DNA of 64,000 nt from Tistrella mobilis (GTDB lineage Bacteria > Pseudomonadota > Alphaproteobacteria > Tistrellales > Tistrellaceae): positions 186,001 to 250,000 of the forward strand of contig NZ_JBBIAB010000004.1 in NCBI RefSeq assembly GCF_039634785.1. Reading direction: 5' to 3'. Positions 8,747 to 17,739 of the stretch are shown here, piece after piece. Position numbers and translations under genes: made by a program. How positions within the stretch are numbered: position 1 is the first letter of the stretch; each line of letters begins with the position of its first letter. The notes under the pieces were generated by a model that had not been told where the DNA came from, made no database searches, and worked only from the letters and a program-made list of their open reading frames with translations.

Positions 8747-9541
8747 ATGCAGCTGAAGGACAAGGTCGTCGTCGTCACCGGTGGCGGCGCGGGCATCGGC
8801 CGCGCGCTCTGCCGCCGCTTCACCGACGAGGGCGCCAAGGCGGTGATCGCCGTCGACCTGAACGAGGCCGGTGCGGCCGAAACCGTCGCCCAGGGCGCCG
8901 CCACCGCGTCTTACAGGGCCGATGTCTCGAAATTCGACGACATTCTGGCGGTGGTCGACGATGTCGAAGCGACGTTCGGCCCGATCGACCTTTTCTGCTC
9001 CAATGCCGGCATCGCGATCGGCGATCCGGATTTCGACGACGTCGCCTCCGCCACCGAAGCCGACTGGCAGCGCAGCTGGGGCGTGAACGTGATGGCCCAT
9101 ATTCATGCGGCCAAGGCGCTGCTGCCGCGCATGAAGGCGCGCGGCGCCGGCTATTTCCTGAACACCGTCTCGGCCGCCGGGCTGTTGTCGCAGATCGGCA
9201 GCACCACCTATTCCACCACCAAACATGCCGCGATCGGCTTCGCCGAATCGCTCGCCATCGCCCATAAGGATGACGGCATCAGGGTGTCGGTGCTCTGCCC
9301 GCAGGGCGTGGATACCGCCATGCTGCGCTCCATGGACGGCAATCCCGCCTCGCTCGACGGCGTGCTGACGCCGGAAGACGTGGCCGGCATCGTGGTCAAG
9401 GCGCTCGACGACGAGCGCTTCCTGATCCTGCCGCACGAGGTGGTGCTCAACTACATGCGCAACAAGACCAACGACTATGACCGCTGGATCGGCGGCATGG
9501 TCAAGCTGCGCCGCCGGATCAAGGACGCGCGCCCGGCGTAA
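8747..9541 (+). CDS. Short-chain dehydrogenase/reductase (SDR)
   Basis: This is a 264-residue classical SDR. It has a TGGGAGIG cofactor loop near residue 12, a SNAG motif near residue 85, and the catalytic serine and YSTTK near residues 144-162 ('TVSAAG', 'YSTTKHAA'). The ATG at 8747 follows a CGGAGG ribosome-binding site; the longer frame from 8654 overlaps the DUF2855 gene and is not needed. NAD(P)-dependent alcohol/ketone interconversion is expected, but the substrate cannot be read from the sequence. It is probably co-transcribed with the DUF2855 gene. Confidence 0.88.
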   Translation: MQLKDKVVVVTGGGAGIGRALCRRFTDEGAKAVIAVDLNEAGAAETVAQGAATASYRADVSKFDDILAVVDDVEATFGPIDLFCSNAGIAIGDPDFDDVASATEADWQRSWGVNVMAHIHAAKALLPRMKARGAGYFLNTVSAAGLLSQIGSTTYSTTKHAAIGFAESLAIAHKDDGIRVSVLCPQGVDTAMLRSMDGNPASLDGVLTPEDVAGIVVKALDDERFLILPHEVVLNYMRNKTNDYDRWIGGMVKLRRRIKDARPA

Positions 9542-9545
9542 GCCG

Positions 9546-11042
9546 TCAGCTCCCCCACCGCTTCCAGTGGGGGCGCAGCGCCTCGACCAGGGTGGTATAG
9601 ACGCCATAGCGGCGGTCGTGGATCTCTGCGGCCGCCGCATCCGGTTCATGGGCGCGGTCCACCACCACCATGCGCGCGGCGGCGGCGGCGAAATCCGGAA
9701 AGATGCCGGCGCCGACCCCTGCCACCATGGCGGCACCCAGCGCCCCGGTTTCCTGGCAGCGGGTGACGGTGACCGGCAGGTTCAGCACATCGGCGAAGAT
9801 CTGCGACCAGACCCGGCTGCGGGCCCCCCCGCCCGAGAGCACCGCATCGGCGACCGTGATGCCGCGATGGCGCAGATTGTCGACATGGGCGCGATGGCCG
9901 AAGGCGACACCTTCGAACAGGGAGAACATCAGATCCGCCCGCTGATGCCAGCCGGCCAGGCCGAAGAACCCCGCCCGCGCCGCGGCATCGTCACCGGCCC
10001 CGAACAGGAAGGGGTGAAAGATCGGCAGATCGGCCGAGGGCCTGACCGTACCGGCCAGCCGGTTGACCATGTCATAGGGCCGCTCGGCGGCATCGGCCTC
10101 GGGCGCCACCCATTCGCGCATGAACCATTCCAGATTGGCGGCCGAGGTCGCCGAGGCCTCGACCTCCATGAAGCGGGTGCCTTCATAGACCGAGGTGATG
10201 AAGGGCGGGTTGTCGCGGATCGGCTCGTCCACGATCACCTGATTGATGCTCCAGGTGCCGGCGACCAGAGAGGCGGCACCGGTGCGGACGACGCCCGATC
10301 CGAGCGCACTTGCGATCACATCGAACAGCCCGCCGACCACCGGCGTGCCGGCGGCAAGCCTGGCATCGGCCGCCGCCCGCGCCGTCACCCGGCCGGTCAC
10401 CGCGCTCGACCGGTGCACCGGCGGCAGGATGCCGCCGCAGCCCTCCAGCCCATAGGCGGCCAGCAGCTCGTCGTCATAGCGGCCGTCGGGCAGTTTCAGG
10501 CAGGCGGCGCCGCTCATATCGGTCTCGTCGCTCGCCACCTCTCCCGTCAGCCGGAAGGCGATGTAATCCTTGCAGGTAAACGCGGTGCCGATCCGGGCGA
10601 AGGTTTCAGGGTCGGTTTCGCGGATATGCGACAGCAGGGTCGGCAGCTGTGCCGCCCAGGGCCGTTGCAGGGCCAGACGGCAGATCCGGTCGGTGGTGCC
10701 GTCGCGGTTCCAGCGCTCGACCAGCCCGCCCGCGCGGACATCGATCGACTGAATGCCCATCAGCGGCTGCCGGTCGCGGTCCAGCGCATACAGCCCGTTG
10801 CCATGGCCGGCGCAGCCGATCGCCGCAATCTCGGCCGGGTCGATCCCGGCCCGGGCGATGCAGCCGCGGATCGCCGCGGCCGCACAGGCCCAGAGTTCGT
10901 CCAGGTCGCGTTCGACATGGCCCGGCCGCGGATGACGGGTCGACCCGCCCTTCTCGGCAACGGCAAGCTCGACGCCGTCGATCGAGAACAGCACCGCCTT
11001 CACCATGGTGTTTCCGGCATCGAGGCCCAGAAGATAGGCCAT
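9546..11042 (-). CDS. FGGY-family carbohydrate/polyol kinase
   Basis: This is a 498-residue kinase with an N-terminal FGGY phosphate-binding loop ('GLDAGNTMVKAVLF', residues 5-18) and a C-terminal ATP-site motif ('DAVLSGGGARSRVWSQIF' near 400). FGGY enzymes phosphorylate sugars or polyols. Here the kinase is the last gene of an ABC-import/SorC/dehydrogenase/aldolase operon. The ATG at 11042 was chosen over an upstream start at 11117 because the N-terminus then begins at the conserved beta strand. It resembles erythritol- or xylulose-kinase-like members, but the substrate is not determined. It is convergent with the SDR, with 4 bases between the stops. Confidence 0.88.
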   Translation of the reverse strand: MAYLLGLDAGNTMVKAVLFSIDGVELAVAEKGGSTRHPRPGHVERDLDELWACAAAAIRGCIARAGIDPAEIAAIGCAGHGNGLYALDRDRQPLMGIQSIDVRAGGLVERWNRDGTTDRICRLALQRPWAAQLPTLLSHIRETDPETFARIGTAFTCKDYIAFRLTGEVASDETDMSGAACLKLPDGRYDDELLAAYGLEGCGGILPPVHRSSAVTGRVTARAAADARLAAGTPVVGGLFDVIASALGSGVVRTGAASLVAGTWSINQVIVDEPIRDNPPFITSVYEGTRFMEVEASATSAANLEWFMREWVAPEADAAERPYDMVNRLAGTVRPSADLPIFHPFLFGAGDDAAARAGFFGLAGWHQRADLMFSLFEGVAFGHRAHVDNLRHRGITVADAVLSGGGARSRVWSQIFADVLNLPVTVTRCQETGALGAAMVAGVGAGIFPDFAAAAARMVVVDRAHEPDAAAAEIHDRRYGVYTTLVEALRPHWKRWGS

Positions 11043-11106
11043 GTCTTTTCCTCCCTGACGTCTTCTTACGGGTGGCGCTGCCTTGGGGGCAGCGCCCGCC
11101 CCCGCC

Positions 11107-11949
11107 TCAGGCGGCAACAGCCTTATACGCCGCGAAGGCCTCTTCCGCGGTGGCGTCGTCGTGGATCAGCGTCATCAGCGCCCGGGTCACCCCCGTCGGG
11201 TTGTCGTGCTGATAGACGTTGCGGCCATAAACCAGCCCCTTCGCCCCCTGCTTCAGCAGCGCTTCCGACTTCTTCAGCACCGTCAGCAGATCCTCCTTGC
11301 CGCCGCCGCGGACCAGCACCGGGCACCGGGCGGTTTCGACCACGCGATGGAAGTCTTCGGGATTGGTGGTCGGGTCGGCCTTGATCACATCGGCGCCCAG
11401 CTCGCGGGCGAAGCGGACCAGGGCGACGATCTTTTCGGCATCGCCGTCCACCATATAGCCGCCGGCCTCGGAATGGGGCGCCATCACCAGCGGCTCGATC
11501 ATCAGCGGCATGCGATAGCGATCGCAGGCGGCGCGGACCTTCGCGATGTTCTCCACGCACTGGCGGAACAGGTCGTGTTCGCCCGGCAGCATCAGCAGGT
11601 TGATCACCACGCAGGCCGCATCCAGCTGCACCGCCGGCAGCACCGGATCATCGGCCTGCTGCAGGGTCGACCACATATGGGTGTGCTTGTGGCGGTTGTA
11701 GACATTCGCCGCATCGACCCGCATCACCAGGGCCGGCTTCACCGGGGTCGGCACCGATTGCAGCAGGTCGGCCTGGCCGAAATTGGTCTGGATCGCATCG
11801 GGTGCGGCCGCGATCAGCCTATCGAACACGGCCTTCGCATCCTCCAGCCCCGACAGCATGGTCGGCTCGTTGAAGATGCCGTGGTCGATCGCGACGTCGA
11901 GGCAGCGGCCGTTGCGGAACAGGCGGTTGAGGCGGAATTTGTCGGACAT
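11107..11949 (-). CDS. DhnA/LsrF-type class I aldolase
   Basis: This is a 280-residue TIM-barrel aldolase of the DeoC/FbaB/LsrF superfamily. The likely Schiff-base lysine is K190 in 'ADVIKADPTTNPEDF'. The 'DHGIF' motif near residue 22 and the C-terminal phosphate site 'GAKGLVYGRNVYQ' are also typical. In the operon it should cleave a ketose phosphate made by the kinase and the GlpD-like dehydrogenase, probably releasing dihydroxyacetone phosphate. The exact substrate is inferred from context only. It follows the dehydrogenase by 18 bases. Confidence 0.87.
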   Translation of the reverse strand: MSDKFRLNRLFRNGRCLDVAIDHGIFNEPTMLSGLEDAKAVFDRLIAAAPDAIQTNFGQADLLQSVPTPVKPALVMRVDAANVYNRHKHTHMWSTLQQADDPVLPAVQLDAACVVINLLMLPGEHDLFRQCVENIAKVRAACDRYRMPLMIEPLVMAPHSEAGGYMVDGDAEKIVALVRFARELGADVIKADPTTNPEDFHRVVETARCPVLVRGGGKEDLLTVLKKSEALLKQGAKGLVYGRNVYQHDNPTGVTRALMTLIHDDATAEEAFAAYKAVAA

Positions 11950-11967
11950 CGACGATGGGCCCTTTCT

Positions 11968-13770
11968 TCAAGCCAGGTGTTCAGAGGCAGGTTCTGTCCG
12001 GGCCCGTTTTGCGGCCCGGGTTGTGTCGTTGCGCGCGCGGAGCATGTCTTCGGTCACGTCGTGCAGCGCGGCCAGCCGGTCCAGCGTCCGGGCGCGTTCA
12101 TCGGCGGCCCGGTCCGCCGTCCAGCCGCGCTCCCCGGCCAGCAGCGCCAGCAGTTCATCCAGCAGATCGGCCGACAGCTCGCCCGAGATGGCGAGCGAGG
12201 TGCGCCGGCAGATCAGGTCTTCCAGCGCCTCGACATGCTCGGCCCGGATCAGATGGCGGATTTCGGCGGTGCCATAGCCCGGATGGGTGGCCAGCGGCCG
12301 GTCGCCCGCGGCCACGAAATCATCCGCCAGCCGGCGCGCGGCAGAGCCGTAACGTTCGGCCAGCGCCCGTGCCCGATGGACACCGATGCCCGTCGCGGCC
12401 GCGAGATCGGCGATCCAGCGCTCCCGCGCCGGCCCGGCCGGCGGGAAATCGCGGCCGCCGCCGATCGCGAGCGTGTCGGTCGACACCCGCCGTCGCCCGC
12501 CCAGCCGGTCCAGCGCCTGATCGGCGGCGATCTCGCCGAAGCCGCGGAAGGTGGTCCATTTGCCGCCGATCATGCACATCACCGGGAAAGGCAGCCCCGC
12601 TTCTTCCGGCACGAAGCGGCAATGGTGGTCGCGCGGGATCTGCCCGGTGGTCGCCGCCGCGGCATTGGTCAGCGGCCGCACGCCCGAGAAGGTGTAGAGG
12701 ATCTGGTCGGGCGTGATCTCGATATCCGGGAAGACGAAGCGCAGCGATTGCAGCATGTAGGCCCGCTCGTCGGTCTCGCAATGCACACCCTCGGGCGTGT
12801 CGACCTTGATGTCGGTGGACCCGATCAGGACATTGCCGAAATAGGGGAACAGGATGCAGACCCGGCCTTCCTGGTTCTCGTAATAGATCATCTGGTCGCC
12901 CAGCGCCTTCAGCAGCCGCGGGTTGCGCACGATCAGATGCGAGCCCTTGGTGCCGCCGATCATCCGCGGCAGCGCACCGGCACCGGGGGCATCCACCAGG
13001 TTGGCCACCCGCCGGTTGGTCAGGTCGATCCAGGCGCCGGTAGCATTCACCACCAGTTTCGGCCGCAGGCGGAATTCCCGACCGCCGATGCGGTCGCGCA
13101 GCAGCAGGGCGTCGCCATCGGTGCCCTCGGCGGCCAGATAGTTCACCGCCACCGCATCGGGGCAGGTCGCTTCCAGATCGCGGATCATCTCCAGCCCCAG
13201 CCGTTCGGGATGGGTGATCCAGGCATCGTAATAGGTTGCGCTGCACTTGACCTTCGGATTGAGGTCGGGCCAGTCCCGCGCGGTCCGGGCCTTGCCGGCG
13301 AAGCGATGGGTCGGCACCATCCGGCTCTTGCGGGTGAAGATGTCGTAGAAGGTGAGCCCCAGCTTCAGCACCGCAGCCCCGCGCCGGCTGGGCTTGCGGC
13401 TCAACCCCACGAAGCGCAGCGGCGCATTGCCGATCCCTGAGAGATATTCGAAGACCGGCACGGTGGTGGCGAGCGGCGCCACGAAATGCGGCGCGTTGCG
13501 CAGCAGCAGGTCCCGCTCGCGCAATGCCTCGCGCACCAGATCGAACTCGCCGTTCTCCATGTAGCGCAGGCCGCCATGGATCATGCGCGACAGGGCACCG
13601 CTGGCACCGGCGCAGTAATCCTGCGCCTCTGCCAGCACCACCCGCAGCCCCTGCAGGGCCAGTTCACGATAGACGCTGATCCCGTTGATGCCGCCGCCGA
13701 TCACGACGACGTCAGGATCGGGCGCCTTGGCCAGAACATCCAGCCGGTATCCGCGTGTGCGGGTGGTCAT
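11968..13770 (-). CDS. GlpD/EryB-like FAD-dependent polyol-phosphate dehydrogenase
   Basis: This is a 600-residue flavoprotein of the glycerol-3-phosphate dehydrogenase family. The FAD-binding loop 'VVVIGGGINGISV' is near residue 20, followed by 'SRMIHGGLRYMENGEFDLV', a substrate-domain 'FSGVRPL', and a C-terminal DAO_C-type helical domain. I chose the ATG at 13770; an upstream start at 13854 adds a proline/arginine-rich stretch. In erythritol operons (EryB) the family oxidises a phosphorylated polyol. Its place between a SorC regulator and an aldolase gene suggests the same role here on a related polyol phosphate. Confidence 0.87.
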   Translation of the reverse strand: MTTRTRGYRLDVLAKAPDPDVVVIGGGINGISVYRELALQGLRVVLAEAQDYCAGASGALSRMIHGGLRYMENGEFDLVREALRERDLLLRNAPHFVAPLATTVPVFEYLSGIGNAPLRFVGLSRKPSRRGAAVLKLGLTFYDIFTRKSRMVPTHRFAGKARTARDWPDLNPKVKCSATYYDAWITHPERLGLEMIRDLEATCPDAVAVNYLAAEGTDGDALLLRDRIGGREFRLRPKLVVNATGAWIDLTNRRVANLVDAPGAGALPRMIGGTKGSHLIVRNPRLLKALGDQMIYYENQEGRVCILFPYFGNVLIGSTDIKVDTPEGVHCETDERAYMLQSLRFVFPDIEITPDQILYTFSGVRPLTNAAAATTGQIPRDHHCRFVPEEAGLPFPVMCMIGGKWTTFRGFGEIAADQALDRLGGRRRVSTDTLAIGGGRDFPPAGPARERWIADLAAATGIGVHRARALAERYGSAARRLADDFVAAGDRPLATHPGYGTAEIRHLIRAEHVEALEDLICRRTSLAISGELSADLLDELLALLAGERGWTADRAADERARTLDRLAALHDVTEDMLRARNDTTRAAKRARTEPASEHLA

Positions 13771-13938
13771 GACGGGCAGGCCTCCGGAAAACTGCGGTGA
13801 CGCGAAACAAGGGACGGGAAAGCGAGGGGGGGTGGGCCGGCGGCGCGGAGACAAAGCCTCCCCTCGCGCATCGCAAGGCTGCGATGCGGCGGGCGTCGTC
13901 GGCGGAAGGATCTGGGGGCTTGATGTGGGGGGTCGGGC

Positions 13939-14946
13939 TCAGCTCCCGGCGGCAGGTGCCTCCGCCTCAAGGCCGGGCAGCACGGCATCGGCCGTGGTCT
14001 CGTCGGTCACCAGCCCCTTCAGATGCCGGCCGCGCAGCACGGCGCGGATCGGGCCGATCTTGGCCGGCCCGACCGCGACGCCCATCGAGAACGGCACGCG
14101 CGAGAGTTCCGCCGGGGTGACCGCCACCAGCCGGTCGTTCATCTGATAGCGGCAGACCCGCCCGGCCCCATCCAGAAGATGGGCGAGCAGTTCGGCCTCG
14201 GCGCCCGAGCGCTCGATCTCCGTCCGGTCGTCGGCGAGTTCCGGATGAAGGTCGTAGTAAGAGCTGCCGGCCGGCGTGACCGAGCCCACACCCACCACCG
14301 CGATATCGGCATGGCGCGCCCGGTCCAGGATGTCGCGGGTGGAGCGCATATCGATCAGCATCGCCCGCTGGTCCACGGTGTCGGCGAACATCGGCGCATG
14401 GATGCGATGGGCGCGCCCGCCCAGCTTCTCGGCCATCTGCGCCGCCACATAGTTGACGTCGGTATAAAGCGGCCCTTCGACCAGGCCGGTTGCGGGCACC
14501 ACCGACACGTCGTAGCGCCTGGCCGGGTTCAGCCCGGCGACCAGGGCGCTGACGCCCTTGCCGCCCGAAATGCAGATCGTGTCGCCATCCTTGAGGCGCG
14601 AGAGCAGCAGCCCGGCCGCCGCCTCGCCCACGCTCGCCAGCGCCACCTCGTCATTGGTCGACAGGTTGGGCACCACCAGCGCCTCCATCAGCCCGGCCGC
14701 CCGGGCCAGCCGCCGCTCCAGCTCCAGCGAAGGCTGGAAGGGCGCACGGACGGTGATCTCCACCATGCCCAGATCATGGCCCTGCTTGATCAGCCGGCTG
14801 ACCGTCGCGATCGACTGGCCGGTCAGACGGGCGATCTCGGCCTGTTTCAGGCCCTCGACATAATGCATCACCAGCGCCCGGTAGATCCGGCGGGTCAGGT
14901 CGTATTGTCTGACATCCCCGGTGGGCGTCCGGTCGTCATGCCGCAT
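13939..14946 (-). CDS. SorC-family sugar-binding transcriptional regulator
   Basis: This is a regulator of about 335 residues with an N-terminal helix-turn-helix ('GLKQAEIARLTGQSIATVSR') and a SorC/DeoR-type sugar-phosphate-binding domain ('ICISGGKGVSALVAG', 'DIAVVGVGSVTPAGSSYYD'). I prefer the ATG at 14946 because GGAGAG precedes it; an in-frame ATG at 14991 lacks a ribosome-binding site. It sits inside the operon between the permease and the dehydrogenase, as EryD does in erythritol loci, and probably controls the whole unit in response to a phosphorylated intermediate. Confidence 0.88.
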   Translation of the reverse strand: MRHDDRTPTGDVRQYDLTRRIYRALVMHYVEGLKQAEIARLTGQSIATVSRLIKQGHDLGMVEITVRAPFQPSLELERRLARAAGLMEALVVPNLSTNDEVALASVGEAAAGLLLSRLKDGDTICISGGKGVSALVAGLNPARRYDVSVVPATGLVEGPLYTDVNYVAAQMAEKLGGRAHRIHAPMFADTVDQRAMLIDMRSTRDILDRARHADIAVVGVGSVTPAGSSYYDLHPELADDRTEIERSGAEAELLAHLLDGAGRVCRYQMNDRLVAVTPAELSRVPFSMGVAVGPAKIGPIRAVLRGRHLKGLVTDETTADAVLPGLEAEAPAAGS

Positions 14947-15006
14947 GGTCACTCTCCGCATGGGCACCCGACGTTTGAGCGGTTCGGTCATGGGTCGGGT
15001 GGCAGG

Positions 15007-16044
15007 TCAGGCGCGTCTGCGGTTCAGCATATGGTCGACCGAGACCGCGACAAGCAGGATCAGACCTTTCACCATATCCTGCCAGTAGACCGAGACGTCG
15101 AGCAGGATGAGCGAATTGGTCACCAGCGACAGCAGGGCGACACCCAGCACCGCGCCCAAGACCGAACCGGACCCGCCCTTCAGGCTGGCGCCGCCGATGA
15201 CCGCGGCCGCGATCACGTTCAGCTCCATGCCCACGCCGAAGGTGGGGGTGGCGGCGCCGAAGCGGGCCATGAAGATCACCCCGGCAAGCCCGGCCAGGGC
15301 CGAACTCAGCACCGTCACCCAGAAGATGACGCGCGAGGTGCGGATGCCGGAATAGTCGGCCGCCTTGGGGTTGCTGCCGGTATAGAACACCCGGCGGAAG
15401 GCAACGGCCCGGCGCATCAGCAGGTCGAAGACCACCACGATCGCCAGGAAGATCAGGATCACCACCGGCACCTGGCCGAGCGAGCCCTGACCGACGAATT
15501 TGAACTCTTTCGGCAGCGAGAACAGCGACAGCGGCGTGCCCTCGGTGATCACCAGGCAGGCGCCGCGGACGATCACCATCATCGCGAGCGAGGCGATGAA
15601 ATGGTTGAGACCGATCCGCGTGACACAGGCGCCCATGATCACGCCGCACATCGCCGCCGCGGCGATGCCGCCCAGCGATGCCGTCCAGGGGTCGACGCCC
15701 AGCAGGAACAGCTTGCCCGCCACCACCATGGCAAAGCAGACCACCGCCCCCACCGACAGGTCGATGCCGCCCACGATCAGCAGGATGGTCATGCCGACCA
15801 CCACGATGCCCTCGATCGAGAACGAGAGCATCAGCGCCTTCATGTTGGCGACGGTCAGGAAATAGGGCGAGGCGAAGCTCATGATCACGAACAGCGCCGC
15901 GATGATCACGATCAGCCCGGCCTCGCGCATCTTGTTGAACCGGGCAAGCAGCGACAGCCGCGGTTCGGCCGGCTGCGCCCCGGCCCTGATGTCTCCGGTC
16001 TCCCGCCCGTCAGTCTCTGCGCGGTTGGTTTCTGCCGTGCTCAT
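15007..16044 (-). CDS. Sugar ABC transporter permease (RbsC type)
   Basis: This is a 345-residue integral membrane protein with a short cytoplasmic N-terminus and about ten hydrophobic helices from residue 40 onward. The family motif 'GGIDLSVGAVVCFAMV' near residue 92 and 'IAAAVIGGASLKGGSGSVLG' near 283 identify a BPD_transp_2 (ribose-type) permease. Its ATG overlaps the stop of the ATPase gene (ATGA), so the two are coupled. It forms the channel for the sugar or polyol captured by the binding protein at 17740-18777. Confidence 0.93.
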   Translation of the reverse strand: MSTAETNRAETDGRETGDIRAGAQPAEPRLSLLARFNKMREAGLIVIIAALFVIMSFASPYFLTVANMKALMLSFSIEGIVVVGMTILLIVGGIDLSVGAVVCFAMVVAGKLFLLGVDPWTASLGGIAAAAMCGVIMGACVTRIGLNHFIASLAMMVIVRGACLVITEGTPLSLFSLPKEFKFVGQGSLGQVPVVILIFLAIVVVFDLLMRRAVAFRRVFYTGSNPKAADYSGIRTSRVIFWVTVLSSALAGLAGVIFMARFGAATPTFGVGMELNVIAAAVIGGASLKGGSGSVLGAVLGVALLSLVTNSLILLDVSVYWQDMVKGLILLVAVSVDHMLNRRRA

Positions 16045-17606
16045 GGCCGCAGGCTCCCTTCGCCGGCGGCGCCGGGGGCGCCCACGCCGGATGCAAGTCG
16101 GATGATGTGTTCCTCGGTCATCTCCGGCCCCGCCACCTCACCGGCGATCCGGCCTTCGCGGATCACCAGGATGCGATCGGCCAGGCCGATCAGCTCGGGC
16201 AGTTCCGACGAGATGACCACGACCCCCCTGCCCTCGGCCGCCAGGCCGCGGAGGATCTGATAGATCTCGGATTTGGCGCCGACATCGACGCCGCGGGTCG
16301 GCTCGTCCAGGAAGACGATGCGCGGGCCGGTCAGCAGCAGCTTGGCGATCGCCACCTTCTGCTGGTTGCCGCCCGACAGCTCCGACACCTTCTGGCCGGG
16401 CCCCGCCATGCGCAGCGACATCCGCCGGCCGAATTCGGCCGCCTGGGCCGCCTCGGCGCGGCCGTCGATCATGCCCAGCCGGCCGGCCACCCGGCCCGGA
16501 TCCTGGGCCGAGACATTGGCCGCGATCGACATGTCCAGGAACACGCCCGCCCCCTTGCGGTCTTCGGAAAGATAGGCGAGGCCCTGTTTCGTGGCGCCGC
16601 GATAGTCGGGGATCCGCGCCTCGTGCCCCTCGACCACCACCCGCCCGGCCGCGCGGTGGCGCAGCCCGCAGACGGTCTGGGCGATCTCGCTTCGCCCGGC
16701 GCCCATCAGCCCGGCCAGACCCAGGATCTCACCGGCCTTCAGGTCGAAGGCGATATCGGCGATGTGGTCGTCGGCATCGGCCAGACCCTCCACCTGCAGC
16801 AGCACCGGCGCGCCCGCGGGCACGCCCGGCTTTTCCGGGTAGAGGTCGCCCAGCTCGCGGCCGACCATGCGTTCCGCCACCTCTTCGGGCGTGGTGTCGG
16901 CGATCGCCTTGGTCACCACCTTGCGGCCGTCGCGCAGCACCGTGATCCGGTCGCAGATCTCGAAGATCTCGGCCATGCGATGGCTGATATAGATGATCGC
17001 GATGCCCCGTGCCTTCAGGGTGCGGATCACGTCGAACAGCCGCCGGGTTTCGGCCTCGGTCAGGGCGGCGGTCGGCTCGTCCAGGATCAGGATCCGGCAG
17101 TCGAGCGTCAGCGCCTTGGCGATCTCGACCAGCTGCTGGGCCGAAATGCCGATCTGCCCGACCAGCGTATCCACCGGCATCGGGTGCAGCAGCCCCAGCA
17201 CCGCCTCGGCCTTGCGCCGCAGCTCGCGCCGGTTCAGGAACCAGCGGCCGCGGGCATGGGGGGCCGCCATGAAGATGTTCTCGGCGATCGAGATATCGGG
17301 GCAGAGGGCGATTTCCTGATGCACGAAGCCGATGCCCCGCGCCTGGGCCTCGGCCGGCCCCGACAGATGCACCGCTTCGCCGAACAGCTCCACCCGGCCG
17401 CCATCGGGACGGTGGATGCCGTCGATGATGTTCATCAGCGTCGACTTGCCGGCACCGTTCTCGCCGGCCAGCGCATGGACCTCGCCCGCCTTCAGGTCGA
17501 AATCCACCCCGGTCAGCACCCTGACCGGGCCGAAGGATTTGGTGATGCCGCTAAGCTTCAGGACGGTCTCGCCCTGTGCGCCGGCCACCGGTTCAGGATG
17601 GGTCAT
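16041..17606 (-). CDS. Sugar ABC transporter ATP-binding protein (RbsA type, two ATPase domains)
   Basis: This is a 521-residue protein with two fused nucleotide-binding domains, usual for the RbsA/MglA class. The N-terminal half has a canonical Walker A 'GENGAGKSTLMN' and 'ILILDEPTAALTEAE'. The C-terminal half carries the degenerate 'GLMGAGRSEIAQ' (GRS in place of GKS) and a good signature 'LSGGNQQKVAIAKLL' with 'VFLDEPTRGVDVGA'. Such asymmetry is normal for this class. It lies downstream of the binding-protein gene with a hairpin between them. Confidence 0.94.
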   Translation of the reverse strand: MTHPEPVAGAQGETVLKLSGITKSFGPVRVLTGVDFDLKAGEVHALAGENGAGKSTLMNIIDGIHRPDGGRVELFGEAVHLSGPAEAQARGIGFVHQEIALCPDISIAENIFMAAPHARGRWFLNRRELRRKAEAVLGLLHPMPVDTLVGQIGISAQQLVEIAKALTLDCRILILDEPTAALTEAETRRLFDVIRTLKARGIAIIYISHRMAEIFEICDRITVLRDGRKVVTKAIADTTPEEVAERMVGRELGDLYPEKPGVPAGAPVLLQVEGLADADDHIADIAFDLKAGEILGLAGLMGAGRSEIAQTVCGLRHRAAGRVVVEGHEARIPDYRGATKQGLAYLSEDRKGAGVFLDMSIAANVSAQDPGRVAGRLGMIDGRAEAAQAAEFGRRMSLRMAGPGQKVSELSGGNQQKVAIAKLLLTGPRIVFLDEPTRGVDVGAKSEIYQILRGLAAEGRGVVVISSELPELIGLADRILVIREGRIAGEVAGPEMTEEHIIRLASGVGAPGAAGEGSLRP

Positions 17607-17696
17607 GGATCAGCCGGACCGTTCTCGGGTGATGCTGAGGCAGGAAAGAGAGGGGGCAGGAAAGAGAGGAAGCAGGAGAAAGAGGACGGGAGCATG

Positions 17697-17716
17697 CCGG
17701 GCGGTCACCCGCCCGG
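17697..17716 (-). terminator. Intergenic hairpin between binding-protein and ATPase genes
   Basis: A perfect 8-bp stem (CCGGGCGG / CCGCCCGG, 4-base loop) lies just after the binding-protein stop. On the minus strand it is followed by a long pyrimidine-rich tract rather than a clean T-run. Such hairpins after the first gene of binding-protein-dependent operons often act as partial terminators or 3'-end stabilisers, giving an excess of binding protein over membrane components. That role is inferred here. Confidence 0.5.
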
Positions 17717-17739
17717 CCGCAGGGGCCGCCCCCCTCAGC

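Noticed and set aside
16041-17606. Degenerate second Walker A in the sugar ATPase as a sign of gene decay
   Set aside because: GRS in place of GKS in the second domain is normal for RbsA/MglA-type ATPases.
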